This document shows, piece by piece, positions 13,828 through 22,953 of a DNA stretch of 25,353 bases. Below the pieces are notes generated by a model that was given only the letters and a program-made list of their open reading frames with translations, was not told the origin of the DNA and made no database searches. The position numbers and the translations under genes were made by a program. The stretch is from Opitutia bacterium (GTDB lineage Bacteria; Verrucomicrobiota; Verrucomicrobiae; Opitutales; UBA953). Within the stretch, counting starts at the first letter, position 1. Every line of letters begins with the position of its first letter. The stretch is taken from the NCBI GenBank assembly GCA_947488485.1, contig CANKZO010000013.1:1-25353 (forward strand), given 5' to 3'.

Positions 13828-15186
13828 TCACTTACCTATGCAGAAGGAAGCAAAGAGCTTGTCCAGCATACGCTCATTATCGATGCGCCCGACGATCTCC
13901 CCGAGGGCGTCCAAGGCGGCCCGGGCCTGGGCGGCCGCCAGTTCGGTCTGAATCGGGGCCTTCAGGTGGCCGCCGGCCTCGGTCAGGGCGACGGCCGCCC
14001 GGGCCATGGCCTCGGCGTGGCGGACCGAGACGACGAGCTCTTCGGCCCCCGGGGCGATCTCCCGGGCGATCAGGAAGTCGCCAAGCTTGGCGCGCAGCTT
14101 CTCGGCGTCGCGGCCATCCAGGAGGCAGGCCGACAGCTTCGTGAGATGCGGCAGGAAATCTTGCTGCGCGGGGTGAGCGGGGAGGTCCGCCTTGTTCGCG
14201 ACGACGAGCGTGCGCGCGGGGTCGAGCAACGCGACGAGTTCCGCGGGCAGAGCAGGGGGCTCGGCCGAAGCGTCGACGACAAGGAGCAGCAGGTGCGCGC
14301 CGCGCGCCTGTTCGAGCGAGCGCGTCATGCCGAGGTTCTCGAGCGTCGAGCCGCCGTCACGGAGGCCGGCGGTGTCGATCGCGGTGACGGCGAGCGGCAG
14401 GCCCGCGACAGGAGCTTCGAGGTAGTCGCGCGTGGTGCCGGCTTCCGGGCTCACGATCGCGCGCTCGGCGCCGGTCAGCGCGTTGAGCAGGCTCGACTTG
14501 CCGGCGTTGGGCGCGCCGACGACGGCCACGCGCAGGCCGGTCCGCAGGGCGCCGTCGTGCTTCGCGGTGCGGGCGTAAGCGGAAAGTTCTGACGCGATTC
14601 CGGCCAAGCGGGCCGCAGGTCCGCGCGGGTCCTCCGGCGGGAGGTCCTCCTCGGGGAAGTCGATGTGCGCCTCGAGTTCGGCGAGGACCTGCAGCGTGCG
14701 GTCGGTCCAGCGGGCGACGTGCCGGCCGAGTTCGCCGGCGAGCATGCGCCGGGCCGAGGCGAGCGCGCGCTCGGAGCTGGCGTGGATGAGGTCGGCGACG
14801 GCTTCGGCCTGCGTCAGGTCGATCCGGCCGGCGAGGTAGGAGCGACGGGTGAACTCGCCGGGTTCGGCGAGGCGGCCGCCGCGCGCGAGGCAGTCTTCGG
14901 TGATCCGGCGTACGAGCAGCGGGTTGCCGTGGCAGGTGATCTCGAGCGAGTCATTACCGGTGAACGAACGGCCGGCGGACCAGAGCACGGCCACGACCTG
15001 GTCGATCGGCGCACCCGACTGGTCGCGCCAGATGCCGAGCGTCGACGTCTTCTCCGCCGGGGGTGACTTGCGACCGAGCGCGGCGGTCGCGATGGACGCG
15101 GCGAGCGGTCCGTCGACGCGGACGATCGCCAGAGCCGAGCGGCCCGCAGGAGTCGCGGCGGCGACGATGGTCTCGGTGACGGACAT
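13828..15186 (-). CDS. mnmE: tRNA modification GTPase MnmE (TrmE)
   Basis: 452 residues from ATG at 15186; [20 protein letters not shown] matches the family N-terminus, so the longer open frame to 15303 is not used. An N-terminal formyl-THF-binding domain and helical domain surround the G domain: G1 [10 protein letters not shown]2 GTTRD, G3 DTAGL, G4 NKAD. The C-terminus FCIGK holds the invariant cysteine. It is a potassium-dependent GTPase partner of MnmG in wobble-uridine modification. mnmG starts 23 bases after its stop. It is divergent from lysA across about 120 bases, which presumably contain both promoters. Confidence 0.96.
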   Translation of the reverse strand: MSVTETIVAAATPAGRSALAIVRVDGPLAASIATAALGRKSPPAEKTSTLGIWRDQSGAPIDQVVAVLWSAGRSFTGNDSLEITCHGNPLLVRRITEDCLARGGRLAEPGEFTRRSYLAGRIDLTQAEAVADLIHASSERALASARRMLAGELGRHVARWTDRTLQVLAELEAHIDFPEEDLPPEDPRGPAARLAGIASELSAYARTAKHDGALRTGLRVAVVGAPNAGKSSLLNALTGAERAIVSPEAGTTRDYLEAPVAGLPLAVTAIDTAGLRDGGSTLENLGMTRSLEQARGAHLLLLVVDASAEPPALPAELVALLDPARTLVVANKADLPAHPAQQDFLPHLTKLSACLLDGRDAEKLRAKLGDFLIAREIAPGAEELVVSVRHAEAMARAAVALTEAGGHLKAPIQTELAAAQARAALDALGEIVGRIDNERMLDKLFASFCIGK

Positions 15187-15307
15187 GGGAAGGCGTGAGC
15201 CGAGGTCATCCCAAGGGGCGAGGGGAGGGGAGGCAAGCGGTGTCATACGTCCGCAAAAAGGCTGGAAGGGAAGGGCGGGCCTGCCAAAGTCCGCCCGAGA
15301 CACTCCC

Positions 15308-16564
15308 GTGGAAAATCACCGCTTCCTTCTTCCTGACCCGGCCCGCCAGATCGCGGCGGCCCATGGCACCCCTTGCTACGTCTACGACCAGGCGACCCTC
15401 GAGGCCCAGGCCGATGCCATGCTGTCCTTTCCGAACGCCTTCGGGCTGACGGTCCGGTTCGCGATGAAGGCCTGCCCGAACGCGGCCATCCTCAAGGTCT
15501 TCGCCAACAAAGGACTCCATTTCGACGCCAGCTCGGGTTGGGAAGTCCGCCGCGCCATGCACGCCGGCGTCCCAGCCGACCGGATTTCGCTGTCCTCCCA
15601 GGAGCTGCCCGAGGATTTCGCGCCCCTCCTTAATAAGGGAGTGCACGTCAACGCCTGCTCCCTCCTTCAGTTGGAACGAATCGGCCAGGCCCTCCCCGGT
15701 CACGAGGTCGGGCTACGCTTCAATCCCGGCAAGGGCTCGGGTGGCAACGGTAAGACCAACGTGGGCGGACCGGACTCCTCTTTCGGTATCTGGCATGAAT
15801 GGGCCGACCAGGCCCAGGCCATCGTGAAGCAGTACGGCCTCAAGGTCGTCCGCATCCATACCCATATCGGCTCCGGCAGCGATCCGCTCGTCTGGCAGGA
15901 AGTCTCCGCCGCCAGCCTCGCGCTCGTCGCCCGCTTCCCGACCGTCCAGACCCTCAACCTCGGCGGCGGCTACAAGGTCGCGCGCGTATCGACGGAGAAG
16001 GGCACCGACCCGCAGGTCGTCGGCGCGCCGGTCAAGGTCGCCTTCGAGCAGTTCGCCGCGGCCGACGGCCGTAAGCTCCGCCTGGAGATCGAGCCCGGCA
16101 CGTTCCTCGTCGCCAACGCCGGCGCGGTCATCTCGCGCGTGCAGGACGTCGTCTCCACCGGCGCCCGCGAATTCCTCAAGCTCGACTCCGGCATGACGGA
16201 GATCCTGCGTCCGTCCCTCTACGGCTCGCAGCATCCGGTGCACCTCTATCCCGCGAAGCCCGCCGCCGGCGAACGTGACTACGTCATCGTCGGACACTGC
16301 TGCGAATCAGGCGACCTCATCAGCTGCGCGCCCGGCGAACCGGAGACGCTCGCCACCCGTCGTCTGCCGGTCGCCGTCACGGGCGATCTCTGCGTGATCG
16401 GCGGCGCCGGCGCCTACTGCGCCGGGATGAGCACCAAGAATTACAATTCGTTCCCCGAAGCTCCGGAAGTCCTCCTCCGTCGCGACGGCCGCTTCTCGCT
16501 CATCCGCCGCCGCCAGTCGCTCGAGCAGATCCTGCAGAACGAACTTCCCGCCGAAGGTCTCTGA
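15308..16564 (+). CDS. lysA: Diaminopimelate decarboxylase
   Basis: 418 residues from GTG at 15308 ([20 protein letters not shown]). It is a PLP-dependent fold-III (alanine racemase-like) decarboxylase: PLP-binding Lys54 in [18 protein letters not shown] near 184, LNLGGGYKV near 217, [11 protein letters not shown] near 262, CESGD with the catalytic Cys at 332, and the terminal [22 protein letters not shown]. It converts meso-diaminopimelate to lysine. The length suits LysA. Carboxynorspermidine decarboxylase is shorter and lacks this exact terminal motif, so LysA is preferred. The following PLP enzyme starts two bases after the stop, so the two genes are co-transcribed, linking lysine and methionine branches of aspartate-family synthesis. 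Confidence 0.88.
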   Translation: MENHRFLLPDPARQIAAAHGTPCYVYDQATLEAQADAMLSFPNAFGLTVRFAMKACPNAAILKVFANKGLHFDASSGWEVRRAMHAGVPADRISLSSQELPEDFAPLLNKGVHVNACSLLQLERIGQALPGHEVGLRFNPGKGSGGNGKTNVGGPDSSFGIWHEWADQAQAIVKQYGLKVVRIHTHIGSGSDPLVWQEVSAASLALVARFPTVQTLNLGGGYKVARVSTEKGTDPQVVGAPVKVAFEQFAAADGRKLRLEIEPGTFLVANAGAVISRVQDVVSTGAREFLKLDSGMTEILRPSLYGSQHPVHLYPAKPAAGERDYVIVGHCCESGDLISCAPGEPETLATRRLPVAVTGDLCVIGGAGAYCAGMSTKNYNSFPEAPEVLLRRDGRFSLIRRRQSLEQILQNELPAEGL

Positions 16565-16566
16565 AC

Positions 16567-18024
16567 GTGCCGCTCCTTTCCCCAGCGCTGGGTGAGACGT
16601 TGCCGGACTCACCGCACGCGACGGTCGTCTGCTTGCCGACGCTCGCCGACGTCGAGAGCTACGAGCGCAAGGAAGCGCGCGTCTGGGGCGTGCTGCGTTC
16701 CGGCTATCCGCGCTTCGTCCGCAACGCGCTCGTCACGCGCGCCGCGCAGGAAGCCGCCCGCCGCCTCGGCCGCGCCGGCGAACTTTTCCCGCTCGTCTCG
16801 GAAGCGGCCGCCCGCCGCCTCGCCGACCACGTCGGCGCGCCGCTGACCTCGCTCGACGCCGTCGGCGACTGGTGGCTGGCCGTGACGCCCGCCGGCGAAG
16901 CCGCGCTGCGTCTCGCCAAGATGGTGCAGCACACCGGCACGCTCATCTCCTCGCGTCAGGCCGAAGCCTGGCTCGCGGGTGACGCGCCTGTCGACGGATC
17001 CGCCGCGGCCGCGACGATTCGCGCCACGCTCAGCCCGTATCTCGCCGCTGTGCCGGCGGCGGACATCCTCATCGCCTCCGCCGGGATGAACGCGGTCGAC
17101 GCCGGCCTCGCCGCCGTCGAAGCCGTGCAGCGTCCCCGTGGCCGCACCGCATGGGTCCAGTTCGGCTGGCTGTACGTCGACTCCACGCGTCTCTTCGAGA
17201 AGGCGCGCGATGCCAAGCATCACTTCGTCGCCGACGTGCGCGACCTCGGCGCGGTCGAACGGCTGCTCGCGACGGGCACCGTCGCCGGCGTCCTGACGGA
17301 AATCCCGAACAACCCGCAGCTCGAGACCGCCGACCTGCCGGCGCTCCGCGCCCTCTGCGACAAGTACGGAGCGAAACTGCTCCTCGATCCGAGCAGCGTC
17401 GGCCTCGCTTCCGTCGACGTCCTGCCTTTCGCCGACGTCGTCGTCTCGAGCCTCACGAAATACGCCGCCTCCGAAGGCGACGTCATGGCCGGCGTGCTCG
17501 CCATCGATCCCGCCCGGCCCGACGCGGCCGCGCTGCTCGCCGCTGCTCGCCACCGCCTTGCGCCTTTGCACGCGCTCGACCTCCACGCGCTCGCCGCCCA
17601 GATCGGCCGCATGGAGGAAGTCACGCGCCGCCTCGCCGCCAACGCCGCCGAGCTCGCGCGTCGGCTCGCCGCGCACCCCGCGGTCGCCCGCGTGCGCACC
17701 GCCGACCAGGGACCGACCGCCGATGCCTATCGGCTCGTCCGCCGCCCCGGCGCCGGCGCCGGGGCGCTCATCACCATCGAACTACGCGGCGACATGCGTG
17801 CGGTCTATGATCGTCTCGCCGTGGGCAAAGGCCCCAGCTTCGGGCTCCGCTATACTTTGGCCGCACCGTTCCTCTGGCTCGCGCATTTCGAAGAAGTGAC
17901 GAACGAGCAGGGCAGGGCGGGCATCCGCGCCGCCGGGCTCGATCCGGACCTGCTGCGTATCTCCGTCGGCCTCGAGCCGATCGAGGAGATCTGGTCGGCG
18001 TTCGCCGCCGCCCTCCCCAAATAA
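16567..18024 (+). CDS. Cystathionine gamma-synthase-like PLP enzyme (fungal Str2-like form)
   Basis: 485 residues from GTG at 16567. Fold-I Cys/Met metabolism PLP enzyme: PLP-phosphate region SAGMNAV near 171, TEIPNNPQLETADL near 244, LLLDPSSVG with PLP-pyridine Asp274, Schiff-base Lys298 in VVSSLTKYAASEGDVMAG, and the terminal LLRISVGLEPIEEIWSAF. The N-terminus (LGETLPDSPHATVVCLPTLA followed by VLRSGYPRF) closely recalls fungal Str2-type cystathionine gamma-synthases, which begin with a similar 'LPTW...GYPRFF' segment, rather than bacterial MetB of about 390 residues. It probably joins an activated homoserine with cysteine, or performs a related gamma-replacement. Substrate is not proven. 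It lies directly after lysA. Confidence 0.75.
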   Translation: MPLLSPALGETLPDSPHATVVCLPTLADVESYERKEARVWGVLRSGYPRFVRNALVTRAAQEAARRLGRAGELFPLVSEAAARRLADHVGAPLTSLDAVGDWWLAVTPAGEAALRLAKMVQHTGTLISSRQAEAWLAGDAPVDGSAAAATIRATLSPYLAAVPAADILIASAGMNAVDAGLAAVEAVQRPRGRTAWVQFGWLYVDSTRLFEKARDAKHHFVADVRDLGAVERLLATGTVAGVLTEIPNNPQLETADLPALRALCDKYGAKLLLDPSSVGLASVDVLPFADVVVSSLTKYAASEGDVMAGVLAIDPARPDAAALLAAARHRLAPLHALDLHALAAQIGRMEEVTRRLAANAAELARRLAAHPAVARVRTADQGPTADAYRLVRRPGAGAGALITIELRGDMRAVYDRLAVGKGPSFGLRYTLAAPFLWLAHFEEVTNEQGRAGIRAAGLDPDLLRISVGLEPIEEIWSAFAAALPK

Positions 18025-18048
18025 GCGACCCGCCGGTCGGCGGGTCGC
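18025..18048. terminator. Hairpin between convergent genes
   Basis: GCGACCCGCC (18025-18034) pairs perfectly with GGCGGGTCGC (18039-18048) around a GGTC loop. It begins right after the stop at 18024 and ends 8 bases before the stop of the leftward gene. No T-tract follows, so it is a strong hairpin that may act in both directions but is not a canonical intrinsic terminator. Confidence 0.65.
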
Positions 18049-18055
18049 GGGGGGT

Positions 18056-18505
18056 TCACTCGGCGTCCTTCTCGTCGGTCACCGGTTCGTCGTCGGCCTC
18101 GTCATCTTTGGCGACCGGCTTCTTCGCGCTGCCCTTCTTGGCCGTGCGCGCCTTGAGCATGCGCTCGCGGAAAGCGGCGCGTTCCTTCTCCTGGAGCGCG
18201 GGCGCCTCCGCATCGATCTTGCCGAGGGCCTCGTCATAGGCCTTGCGGTAAGCCGCTTCGGAGTCGTTGGAGCGCTTCCGCGCCATCTTGTACTCGGCGT
18301 AGGCCTTGGTCGTGAGGGCGCGGTCGGCCTTGGCCTGCTGTTCGGCGGAGGCGATCTCCGGCAACTCCAAGGCCGCCTTGCGGGCGGCGACGAGGCGGGC
18401 GTGATCGGGGTCGGCGCCGGCCTCCTTGGCGGGAGCGGCGACGAGGTGGGTGTGGACGCCGACGGCGAGGAGCACGGCGGCGAGGGTGGCTTGGGTGGTG
18501 TTCAT
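18056..18505 (-). CDS. Small exported charged protein of unknown function
   Basis: 149 residues from ATG at 18505. MNTTQATLAAVLLAVGVHTH followed by LVAAPAKEAG gives a signal peptide with likely cleavage near VAA. The mature part is almost all helix formers: Ala/Lys/Glu-rich repeats (ARLVAARKAALELPEIASAE, then KADRALTTKAYAEYKMARKR) predict a coiled coil. A Lys-rich stretch (KARTAKKGSAKKPVAKD) and an acidic tail (DDEADDEPVTDEKDAE) follow. No enzyme motif is seen. It is divergent from the secreted glycosidase-like protein (76 bases between starts) and converges on the PLP enzyme. A periplasmic structural or envelope role is conceivable but unproven. Confidence 0.75.
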   Translation of the reverse strand: MNTTQATLAAVLLAVGVHTHLVAAPAKEAGADPDHARLVAARKAALELPEIASAEQQAKADRALTTKAYAEYKMARKRSNDSEAAYRKAYDEALGKIDAEAPALQEKERAAFRERMLKARTAKKGSAKKPVAKDDEADDEPVTDEKDAE

Positions 18506-18581
18506 GGTGTGGGTGGGAACGGGCTTGAAGGAAGGGTGTCGAACTCGGACAATACAAGTCCCTCGCCCTGAGGTCCGCCCC

Positions 18582-19733
18582 ATGAGTCCAACCCTCCGTC
18601 TCCTTCTGGGAGTCTTCCTGCTTTTCCCGTCCGCCGTGTTCGCGCAGAAGAACCGTCCGCCGCAGCAGCTGGAGATGACGCCCCTTCCCGCCGTGCCGAC
18701 GATGCCGGACGCCTTCCCGCAGGTCGTGGGCACGCAGGCCTTCGGCCCCGCCTATAAGTTCACCAAGGAACCCGCGCTGCTCGAAGCCGCCAAGGGTATC
18801 TCGGCGATGGGCTCGCGCATCCTCAAGATCGACGCCGTCTCGGGCGGCCAGCTGTCGCCCTACATCGCGATGCCGTTCACGCATTACGTCGTGTGGTATC
18901 GTTCCAACGACGCGTGGACGAAGGGCCTCACGCCGGAGCTGCGTCGCCGCGAATACAACGCGATGTATCACTTCACCAAGGACCTGCTCACGCGTTACGA
19001 CACGACGGGCAAGACCTTCTTCCTCGGCCATTGGGAAGGCGACTGGTATCTCCTGCCCGACAAGGACGTGAAGAAGGACGCCCCGCCGGAACGGATCGCC
19101 GCCATGATCGAATGGTTCGCGCTCCGTCAGAAGGCCGTCGACGACGCGCGCGCCGAGGTGCCTTACACCAAGTGCCGGGTCTTTACCTACGCCGAAGTGA
19201 ACCGGGTCCGCGACGCGATGAAGGACGGCCGCCAGCGCATGGTCAACGCGGTGCTGCCCAAGCTCGCCGTGGATTTCGTCTCTTACTCCGCCTACGACTG
19301 CCAGCTGCTATCCGCCGAAGAAGTCCGCGCCACCCTCGATTACGTCAACGCCCAGCTGCCGCCCAAGGCGGGGCTCCCGGCGAAGCGCGTGTTCATCGGC
19401 GAATGCGGCCTGTCGTGGAAGGCCTGCGGCGGCGACGGCGCCAAGCACGAGCAGCGCAACCGCGAGATCCTCACGAAGTTCCTTTCCTGGAAGCCGGCGA
19501 TGGTCCTGTTCTGGCAGTATTACAACAACGAGGTCGTGGACGGCGAACAGGTCGGCTTCTGGCTCGTCGATAATAAGAACAAGCCCACGCCCCTCCACGC
19601 GACCTTGACCTCGCTCTTCGCGGCGCAGGAGGAGGCCGCGCGCGAACTGCGTTACAAGACCCGCCGCTTGCCCGGCTTCGAGGAGATGGCCGCCTTCAGC
19701 GAGAACTGGCTGACCGCCGGCGCCGCCCGCTGA
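18582..19733 (+). CDS. Secreted glycoside hydrolase-like (TIM barrel) protein
   Basis: 383 residues from ATG at 18582. The signal peptide MSPTLRLLLGVFLLFPSAVF is followed by AQKN (cleavage after FAQ or VFA). The mature part looks like a (beta/alpha)8 glycosidase of clan A: FFLGHWEGDWYLLPD places an acidic residue at the usual acid/base strand, VDFVSYSAYDCQ resembles a strand-6 segment, and KRVFIGECGLSWKACGGD puts Glu where the nucleophile sits on strand 7. MVLFWQYYNNEVVDG resembles the strand-8 Trp region. I cannot assign a CAZy family, and the catalytic residues are inferred. A polysaccharide-related role would suit Verrucomicrobiota. The aquaporin gene follows after 45 bases. Confidence 0.65.
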   Translation: MSPTLRLLLGVFLLFPSAVFAQKNRPPQQLEMTPLPAVPTMPDAFPQVVGTQAFGPAYKFTKEPALLEAAKGISAMGSRILKIDAVSGGQLSPYIAMPFTHYVVWYRSNDAWTKGLTPELRRREYNAMYHFTKDLLTRYDTTGKTFFLGHWEGDWYLLPDKDVKKDAPPERIAAMIEWFALRQKAVDDARAEVPYTKCRVFTYAEVNRVRDAMKDGRQRMVNAVLPKLAVDFVSYSAYDCQLLSAEEVRATLDYVNAQLPPKAGLPAKRVFIGECGLSWKACGGDGAKHEQRNREILTKFLSWKPAMVLFWQYYNNEVVDGEQVGFWLVDNKNKPTPLHATLTSLFAAQEEAARELRYKTRRLPGFEEMAAFSENWLTAGAAR

Positions 19734-19778
19734 AGACTCCACGCTTGAGACCTGCCGTGGAACGAAGAGATTAACCGC

Positions 19779-20477
19779 ATGCGGAACAAGCTCCTCGTCG
19801 AGGCCGTCGGTACCTTCTTCCTGTGCCTCGCCGTCCTCGTGAGCGGCGGCCCGCTGCCGGTCGCCGCGTTGCTCTGCGCTCTGCTCTATATGGGCGCGCC
19901 GATCTCGCTCCCCCATTACAACCCGGCCGTCACGCTGGCCTTCCGGCTGCGTGGTCGGATCAGCACCCGCACCCTCGGCGCTTTCCTCGGCGTCCAGTTC
20001 CTCGCCGCGTTCGTCGCGGCCCTCGTCGCCGGCGCCCTGGTCGGCCATGATACGGAGCGAGCCAAGGCCGCCGTCGACGCCCTCGGCTCGCCCGCCTTCG
20101 AAGGCTTCCTGGCCTCCGCGACCGTCGAGCTGCTCGGCACCTTCCTCTTCGCGTTCGTCGTGCTGACGGTAGGAACGTCCCGGCTGACCGCCGGTAACAG
20201 TTACTTCGGGCTAGCGATCGCCCTGGCCGCTCTCGGCGTGGCGGGCATCTTCAGTGATTTCGGTTCGTCCATCAATCCGGCCACGGCCCTGGCGGCGTCG
20301 CTTTTCGGCGCCTGCGCCGCCTTGTCCGAAGGCTTGGAGGGCACCAAAGCTTTCGTCACCGAGACGGTCTACCTCGCCAAGATCGCGCCGCGCGTCCTGT
20401 CCGAAGTGGGCGTCCAGTTCCTCGGCGCCGCCTTGGCCGCTTGGTTCTTCCGGTATCTTTTCCCGGAAGACCGCTGA
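19779..20477 (+). CDS. MIP-family channel (aquaporin-like), unusual selectivity filter
   Basis: 232 residues, about six membrane helices. NPA box 1 lies in HYNPAVTLAF (Asn48) and box 2 in SSINPATALAAS (Asn166). VEAVGTFFLC and VELLGTFLFAF are the paired helix-1 and helix-4 signatures of the family. Typical aquaporins have Arg right after the second NPA as part of the aromatic/arginine filter; here it is Thr169. The pore may therefore be wider or pass a different small solute. AqpZ and GlpF normally keep this Arg. Function as water or neutral-solute channel is inferred. It lies 45 bases after the glycosidase-like gene and is probably co-transcribed. Confidence 0.85.
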   Translation: MRNKLLVEAVGTFFLCLAVLVSGGPLPVAALLCALLYMGAPISLPHYNPAVTLAFRLRGRISTRTLGAFLGVQFLAAFVAALVAGALVGHDTERAKAAVDALGSPAFEGFLASATVELLGTFLFAFVVLTVGTSRLTAGNSYFGLAIALAALGVAGIFSDFGSSINPATALAASLFGACAALSEGLEGTKAFVTETVYLAKIAPRVLSEVGVQFLGAALAAWFFRYLFPEDR

Positions 20478-20527
20478 AAATCTGCGGTCGGGCTTGAACC
20501 GTGGCGGACAGGGCCCAAGGTGGGGTC

Positions 20528-20920
20528 ATGTCACCGCTCCTCACCGCCCATAAGCATTACGGATCTCTCCTCCTCGTCCTGATCCTGGCCGTCATCGTCG
20601 TGGCCCTCACCAAGGGCCCGAAGACCGTCCTGCAGCGCGTCGTCACCGTCCTCGTGGACATCAATCTCGTCGTCGGCATCGTCGCCCTGTTCTACACCGC
20701 CAAGCCGATCTCCTGGTTCCACCCGATCTTCGCCCTGGGCGCCGTCGGCCTCCTGCACGCGGCTTCCAAGAGCGAGGACAAGTCCAAGGTCGTCCGTTGC
20801 TTCTCCCTCGCGCTGCTCCTTCTGATCGCCGCCTGGTCTGTCAACGCCTCCTGGGGCCCGGACTTCTTCAAGAGCACGCTGATGTTCAAGGTCGGCGCCA
20901 CCGCCCCGGTCGCCCCGTAA
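20528..20920 (+). CDS. Small membrane protein of unknown function
   Basis: 130 residues from ATG at 20528, preceded by a good ribosome-binding site (AAGGTGGGG). Four membrane helices are likely: about 12-28, 39-58, 66-80 and 92-108. Histidines occur at positions that could lie at membrane faces: HKHYG near 8-10, WFHP near 68 and LLHA near 79. This is reminiscent of small heme-binding membrane proteins, but no family is recognised. It follows the aquaporin by 50 bases and is closed by a hairpin. The residue pattern is seen; heme binding is speculation. Confidence 0.75.
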   Translation: MSPLLTAHKHYGSLLLVLILAVIVVALTKGPKTVLQRVVTVLVDINLVVGIVALFYTAKPISWFHPIFALGAVGLLHAASKSEDKSKVVRCFSLALLLLIAAWSVNASWGPDFFKSTLMFKVGATAPVAP

Positions 20921-20945
20921 GCGTCCGAGTCACGTTTCGGTCACG

Positions 20946-20972
20946 ACGGCCCGGACATCGTCCGGGCCGTTT
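20946..20972 (+). terminator. Hairpin terminator after the small membrane protein
   Basis: ACGGCCCGGA (20946-20955) pairs with TCCGGGCCGT (20961-20970) around a CATCG loop. TTT ends at 20972 (the last stem T plus two more), then GA. The T-run is short but the stem is strong. It separates the aquaporin unit from the export operon. Confidence 0.7.
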
Positions 20973-21029
20973 GACTTCCCGTTGACGCAACGCTTGTTCA
21001 GGGGAGACTGACCACGTCCGCCGTCTCCG

Positions 21030-22220
21030 ATGTACCGCCTCGCCCTCAACATGCTCTTCGGAGACCGCGCCAAGCTGGCGATGCTCCTCTGCGGGTTGGC
21101 GTTCTCGGCGCTCCTGATGGCCCAGCAGAGCTCGGTCTTCTTCGGGATCATGAGCTGGACCTACACGCCGATGGTCAACATCCGCGCGCAGGTCTGGGTC
21201 AGCGACCCGATGGTCGAGCAGGTCAACGACGCCAAGCCGCTCCGCGACACCGACCTCGGCCGCGTCCGCTCCGTCGATGGCGTCGCCTGGGCCGCTCCGC
21301 TGCACACCTCCTTCGTCCAGGCGCGCATGCAGGACGGCAACTTCAAGCTGATCACGCTCGTCGGCATCGACGCCGATACCTTCGCCGGCGCGCCGGCCGT
21401 CCTTTCGCAGGGACGCATCGAGGACCTCCGCCTCCCGGACACCGTCATCGTCGACGAATGGGGCGCCGCGCTGATGGGCCGGATGGGCGTCGGTCCCGAC
21501 GGCAAGCCCAAGAACACGCCGCTCAAGGTCGGCGACACTTTCGAGGTCAACGACATCCAGGCCCGCATCGTCGGCATCTGCCGGGTCAAGCGCGCCTTCA
21601 CCGGCGGTCCGTTCGTCTACACCACCTATGACCGCGCCAAGGGCTACACCCTCGGCGCCCGGCGTACGCTGAGCTTCATGCTCGTCGAACCGCAGAAGGG
21701 CGTGGCGCCGGCCGAGCTCTGCGACCGGATCGAGCGTGACACGGGCCTCAAGGCCTGGACGTCCGACACGGTGATCTGGAGCTGGGGCGAGCGCAGCCTG
21801 GCGCGCAATACGTTCTGGTGGTTCTGGACCAACACCGGCATCCCGTTCTCCTTCGGCACGGCGGTGCTCCTCGGCCTGTTCGTGGGCATCGCGATCTCCG
21901 GCCAGACCTTCTACTCCTTCGTGCTCGAGAACCTGAAGTATTTCGCGGCCATCAAGGCGATGGGCGCGGGCATGGGCGTGATCGCCCGCATGCTCTTCGT
22001 GCAGGCCTTCACCGCCGGGCTCATCGGCTTCGGCCTCGGCGCCGGCATGGCGCAGGCCATCGGCCGCGTGATGATCGAGAAGGGCATGCCCCCGTTCGTG
22101 ATGTACCCGCAGATCCTCTGGGCGACGTTCGCCCTCGTGCTGGGCATCAGTTTCGTCTCCGCCATCATCGGCATCATCAAGGTGTCGCGCGTCGACGCCG
22201 CCTCCGTCTTCCGCGGATGA
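21030..22220 (+). CDS. ABC transporter permease, MacB/DevC (FtsX-like) type
   Basis: 396 residues from ATG at 21030. One N-terminal membrane helix (LAMLLCGLAFSALLMAQ), a large periplasmic domain (about 40-260), then three C-terminal helices (VLLGLFVGIAISGQTFYSFV; IARMLFVQAFTAGLIGFGLG; ILWATFALVLGISFVSAIIG), the FtsX/MacB topology. VLENLKYFAAIKAMGAG is the cytoplasmic coupling loop as in DevC. Its stop overlaps the ATPase start (ATGA at 22217). It works as a dimer with the ATPase and, via the fusion protein, with the outer-membrane channel to export a periplasmic or membrane substrate. Substrate unknown. Confidence 0.9.
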   Translation: MYRLALNMLFGDRAKLAMLLCGLAFSALLMAQQSSVFFGIMSWTYTPMVNIRAQVWVSDPMVEQVNDAKPLRDTDLGRVRSVDGVAWAAPLHTSFVQARMQDGNFKLITLVGIDADTFAGAPAVLSQGRIEDLRLPDTVIVDEWGAALMGRMGVGPDGKPKNTPLKVGDTFEVNDIQARIVGICRVKRAFTGGPFVYTTYDRAKGYTLGARRTLSFMLVEPQKGVAPAELCDRIERDTGLKAWTSDTVIWSWGERSLARNTFWWFWTNTGIPFSFGTAVLLGLFVGIAISGQTFYSFVLENLKYFAAIKAMGAGMGVIARMLFVQAFTAGLIGFGLGAGMAQAIGRVMIEKGMPPFVMYPQILWATFALVLGISFVSAIIGIIKVSRVDAASVFRG

Positions 22221-22945
22221 GCCACCTCGCCCACACCGTCGCCGTCCGCGCCTCCGGCGTCGACATGTTCTTCGGCACCCCGGAGAACCAGGTCGTCGCC
22301 CTCAAGCAGGCCGACTTCGAAGCCCGCCGCGGCGAGCTCATCATGCTCGTCGGTCCGTCCGGCTGCGGGAAGACGACGCTGCTCTCCGTCATCGCGGGCA
22401 CGCTCACGCCGCAGGCCGGCGCCGTCGAGGTCTTCGGCCAGCGCCTCGACGGCCTCGGCCAGGAAGCGCTCACGACTTTCCGCCGTCAGAACCTCGGGTT
22501 CGTCTTCCAGTCCTTCAACCTCATCCCGACGCTCACCGTCGCGGAGAACGTGATGGTGCCGCTGCTGATCCAGGGACGCCCTTACGACGAGGCCCATGCG
22601 CGCGCGCTGGCGATCATCGAGAAGGTCGGCCTCAAGGGCCGCGAGGAAGGTCGCCCCAACGCGCTCTCCGGCGGCCAGCAGCAACGCGTGGCCATCGCCC
22701 GCGCGCTCGTGCACGAGCCGCCGCTCCTGATCTGCGACGAACCGACTTCAGCCCTCGATAAGGACACCGGCGCCCAGATCATGCAGATGGTCCGCGACCT
22801 TTCCCGTTCGCCCGAACGCTGCGTCGTGGTCGTGACGCATGACCACCGCATCTTCCGTTTCGCCGACCGCATCGCGGAGATGGAAGACGGCCGCATCAGC
22901 CGCGTGGTCGACGACCCGAAGCTCCTCGACACGACGCACCTCTGA
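22217..22945 (+). CDS. ABC transporter ATP-binding protein, MacB/DevA type
   Basis: 242 residues. Walker A GPSGCGKT near 45-52, Q-loop in [18 protein letters not shown], signature LSGGQQQR, Walker [14 protein letters not shown]-loop [10 protein letters not shown]. The VFQSFNLIP...NV segment is typical of the LolD/MacB/DevA class that powers FtsX-type permeases. It overlaps the permease gene by four bases and ends eight bases before the membrane-fusion gene. It energises the exporter encoded by this operon. Confidence 0.94.
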   Translation: MSHLAHTVAVRASGVDMFFGTPENQVVALKQADFEARRGELIMLVGPSGCGKTTLLSVIAGTLTPQAGAVEVFGQRLDGLGQEALTTFRRQNLGFVFQSFNLIPTLTVAENVMVPLLIQGRPYDEAHARALAIIEKVGLKGREEGRPNALSGGQQQRVAIARALVHEPPLLICDEPTSALDKDTGAQIMQMVRDLSRSPERCVVVVTHDHRIFRFADRIAEMEDGRISRVVDDPKLLDTTHL

Positions 22946-22953
22946 TTCCCCTT

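Noticed and set aside
15187..15303. N-terminal extension of MnmE
   Set aside because: The family begins close to [16 protein letters not shown]. The upstream residues are atypical and overlap the divergent promoter region.
16609..17676. Leftward 355-codon open frame opposite the cystathionine synthase-like gene
   Set aside because: Antisense to a gene with clear PLP-enzyme motifs; low-complexity translation.
20971..20999. Sigma-70-like promoter before the export operon (TTGACT)
   Set aside because: A -35-like hexamer is present but the bases at the right spacing (TTGTTC) do not resemble a -10 box.
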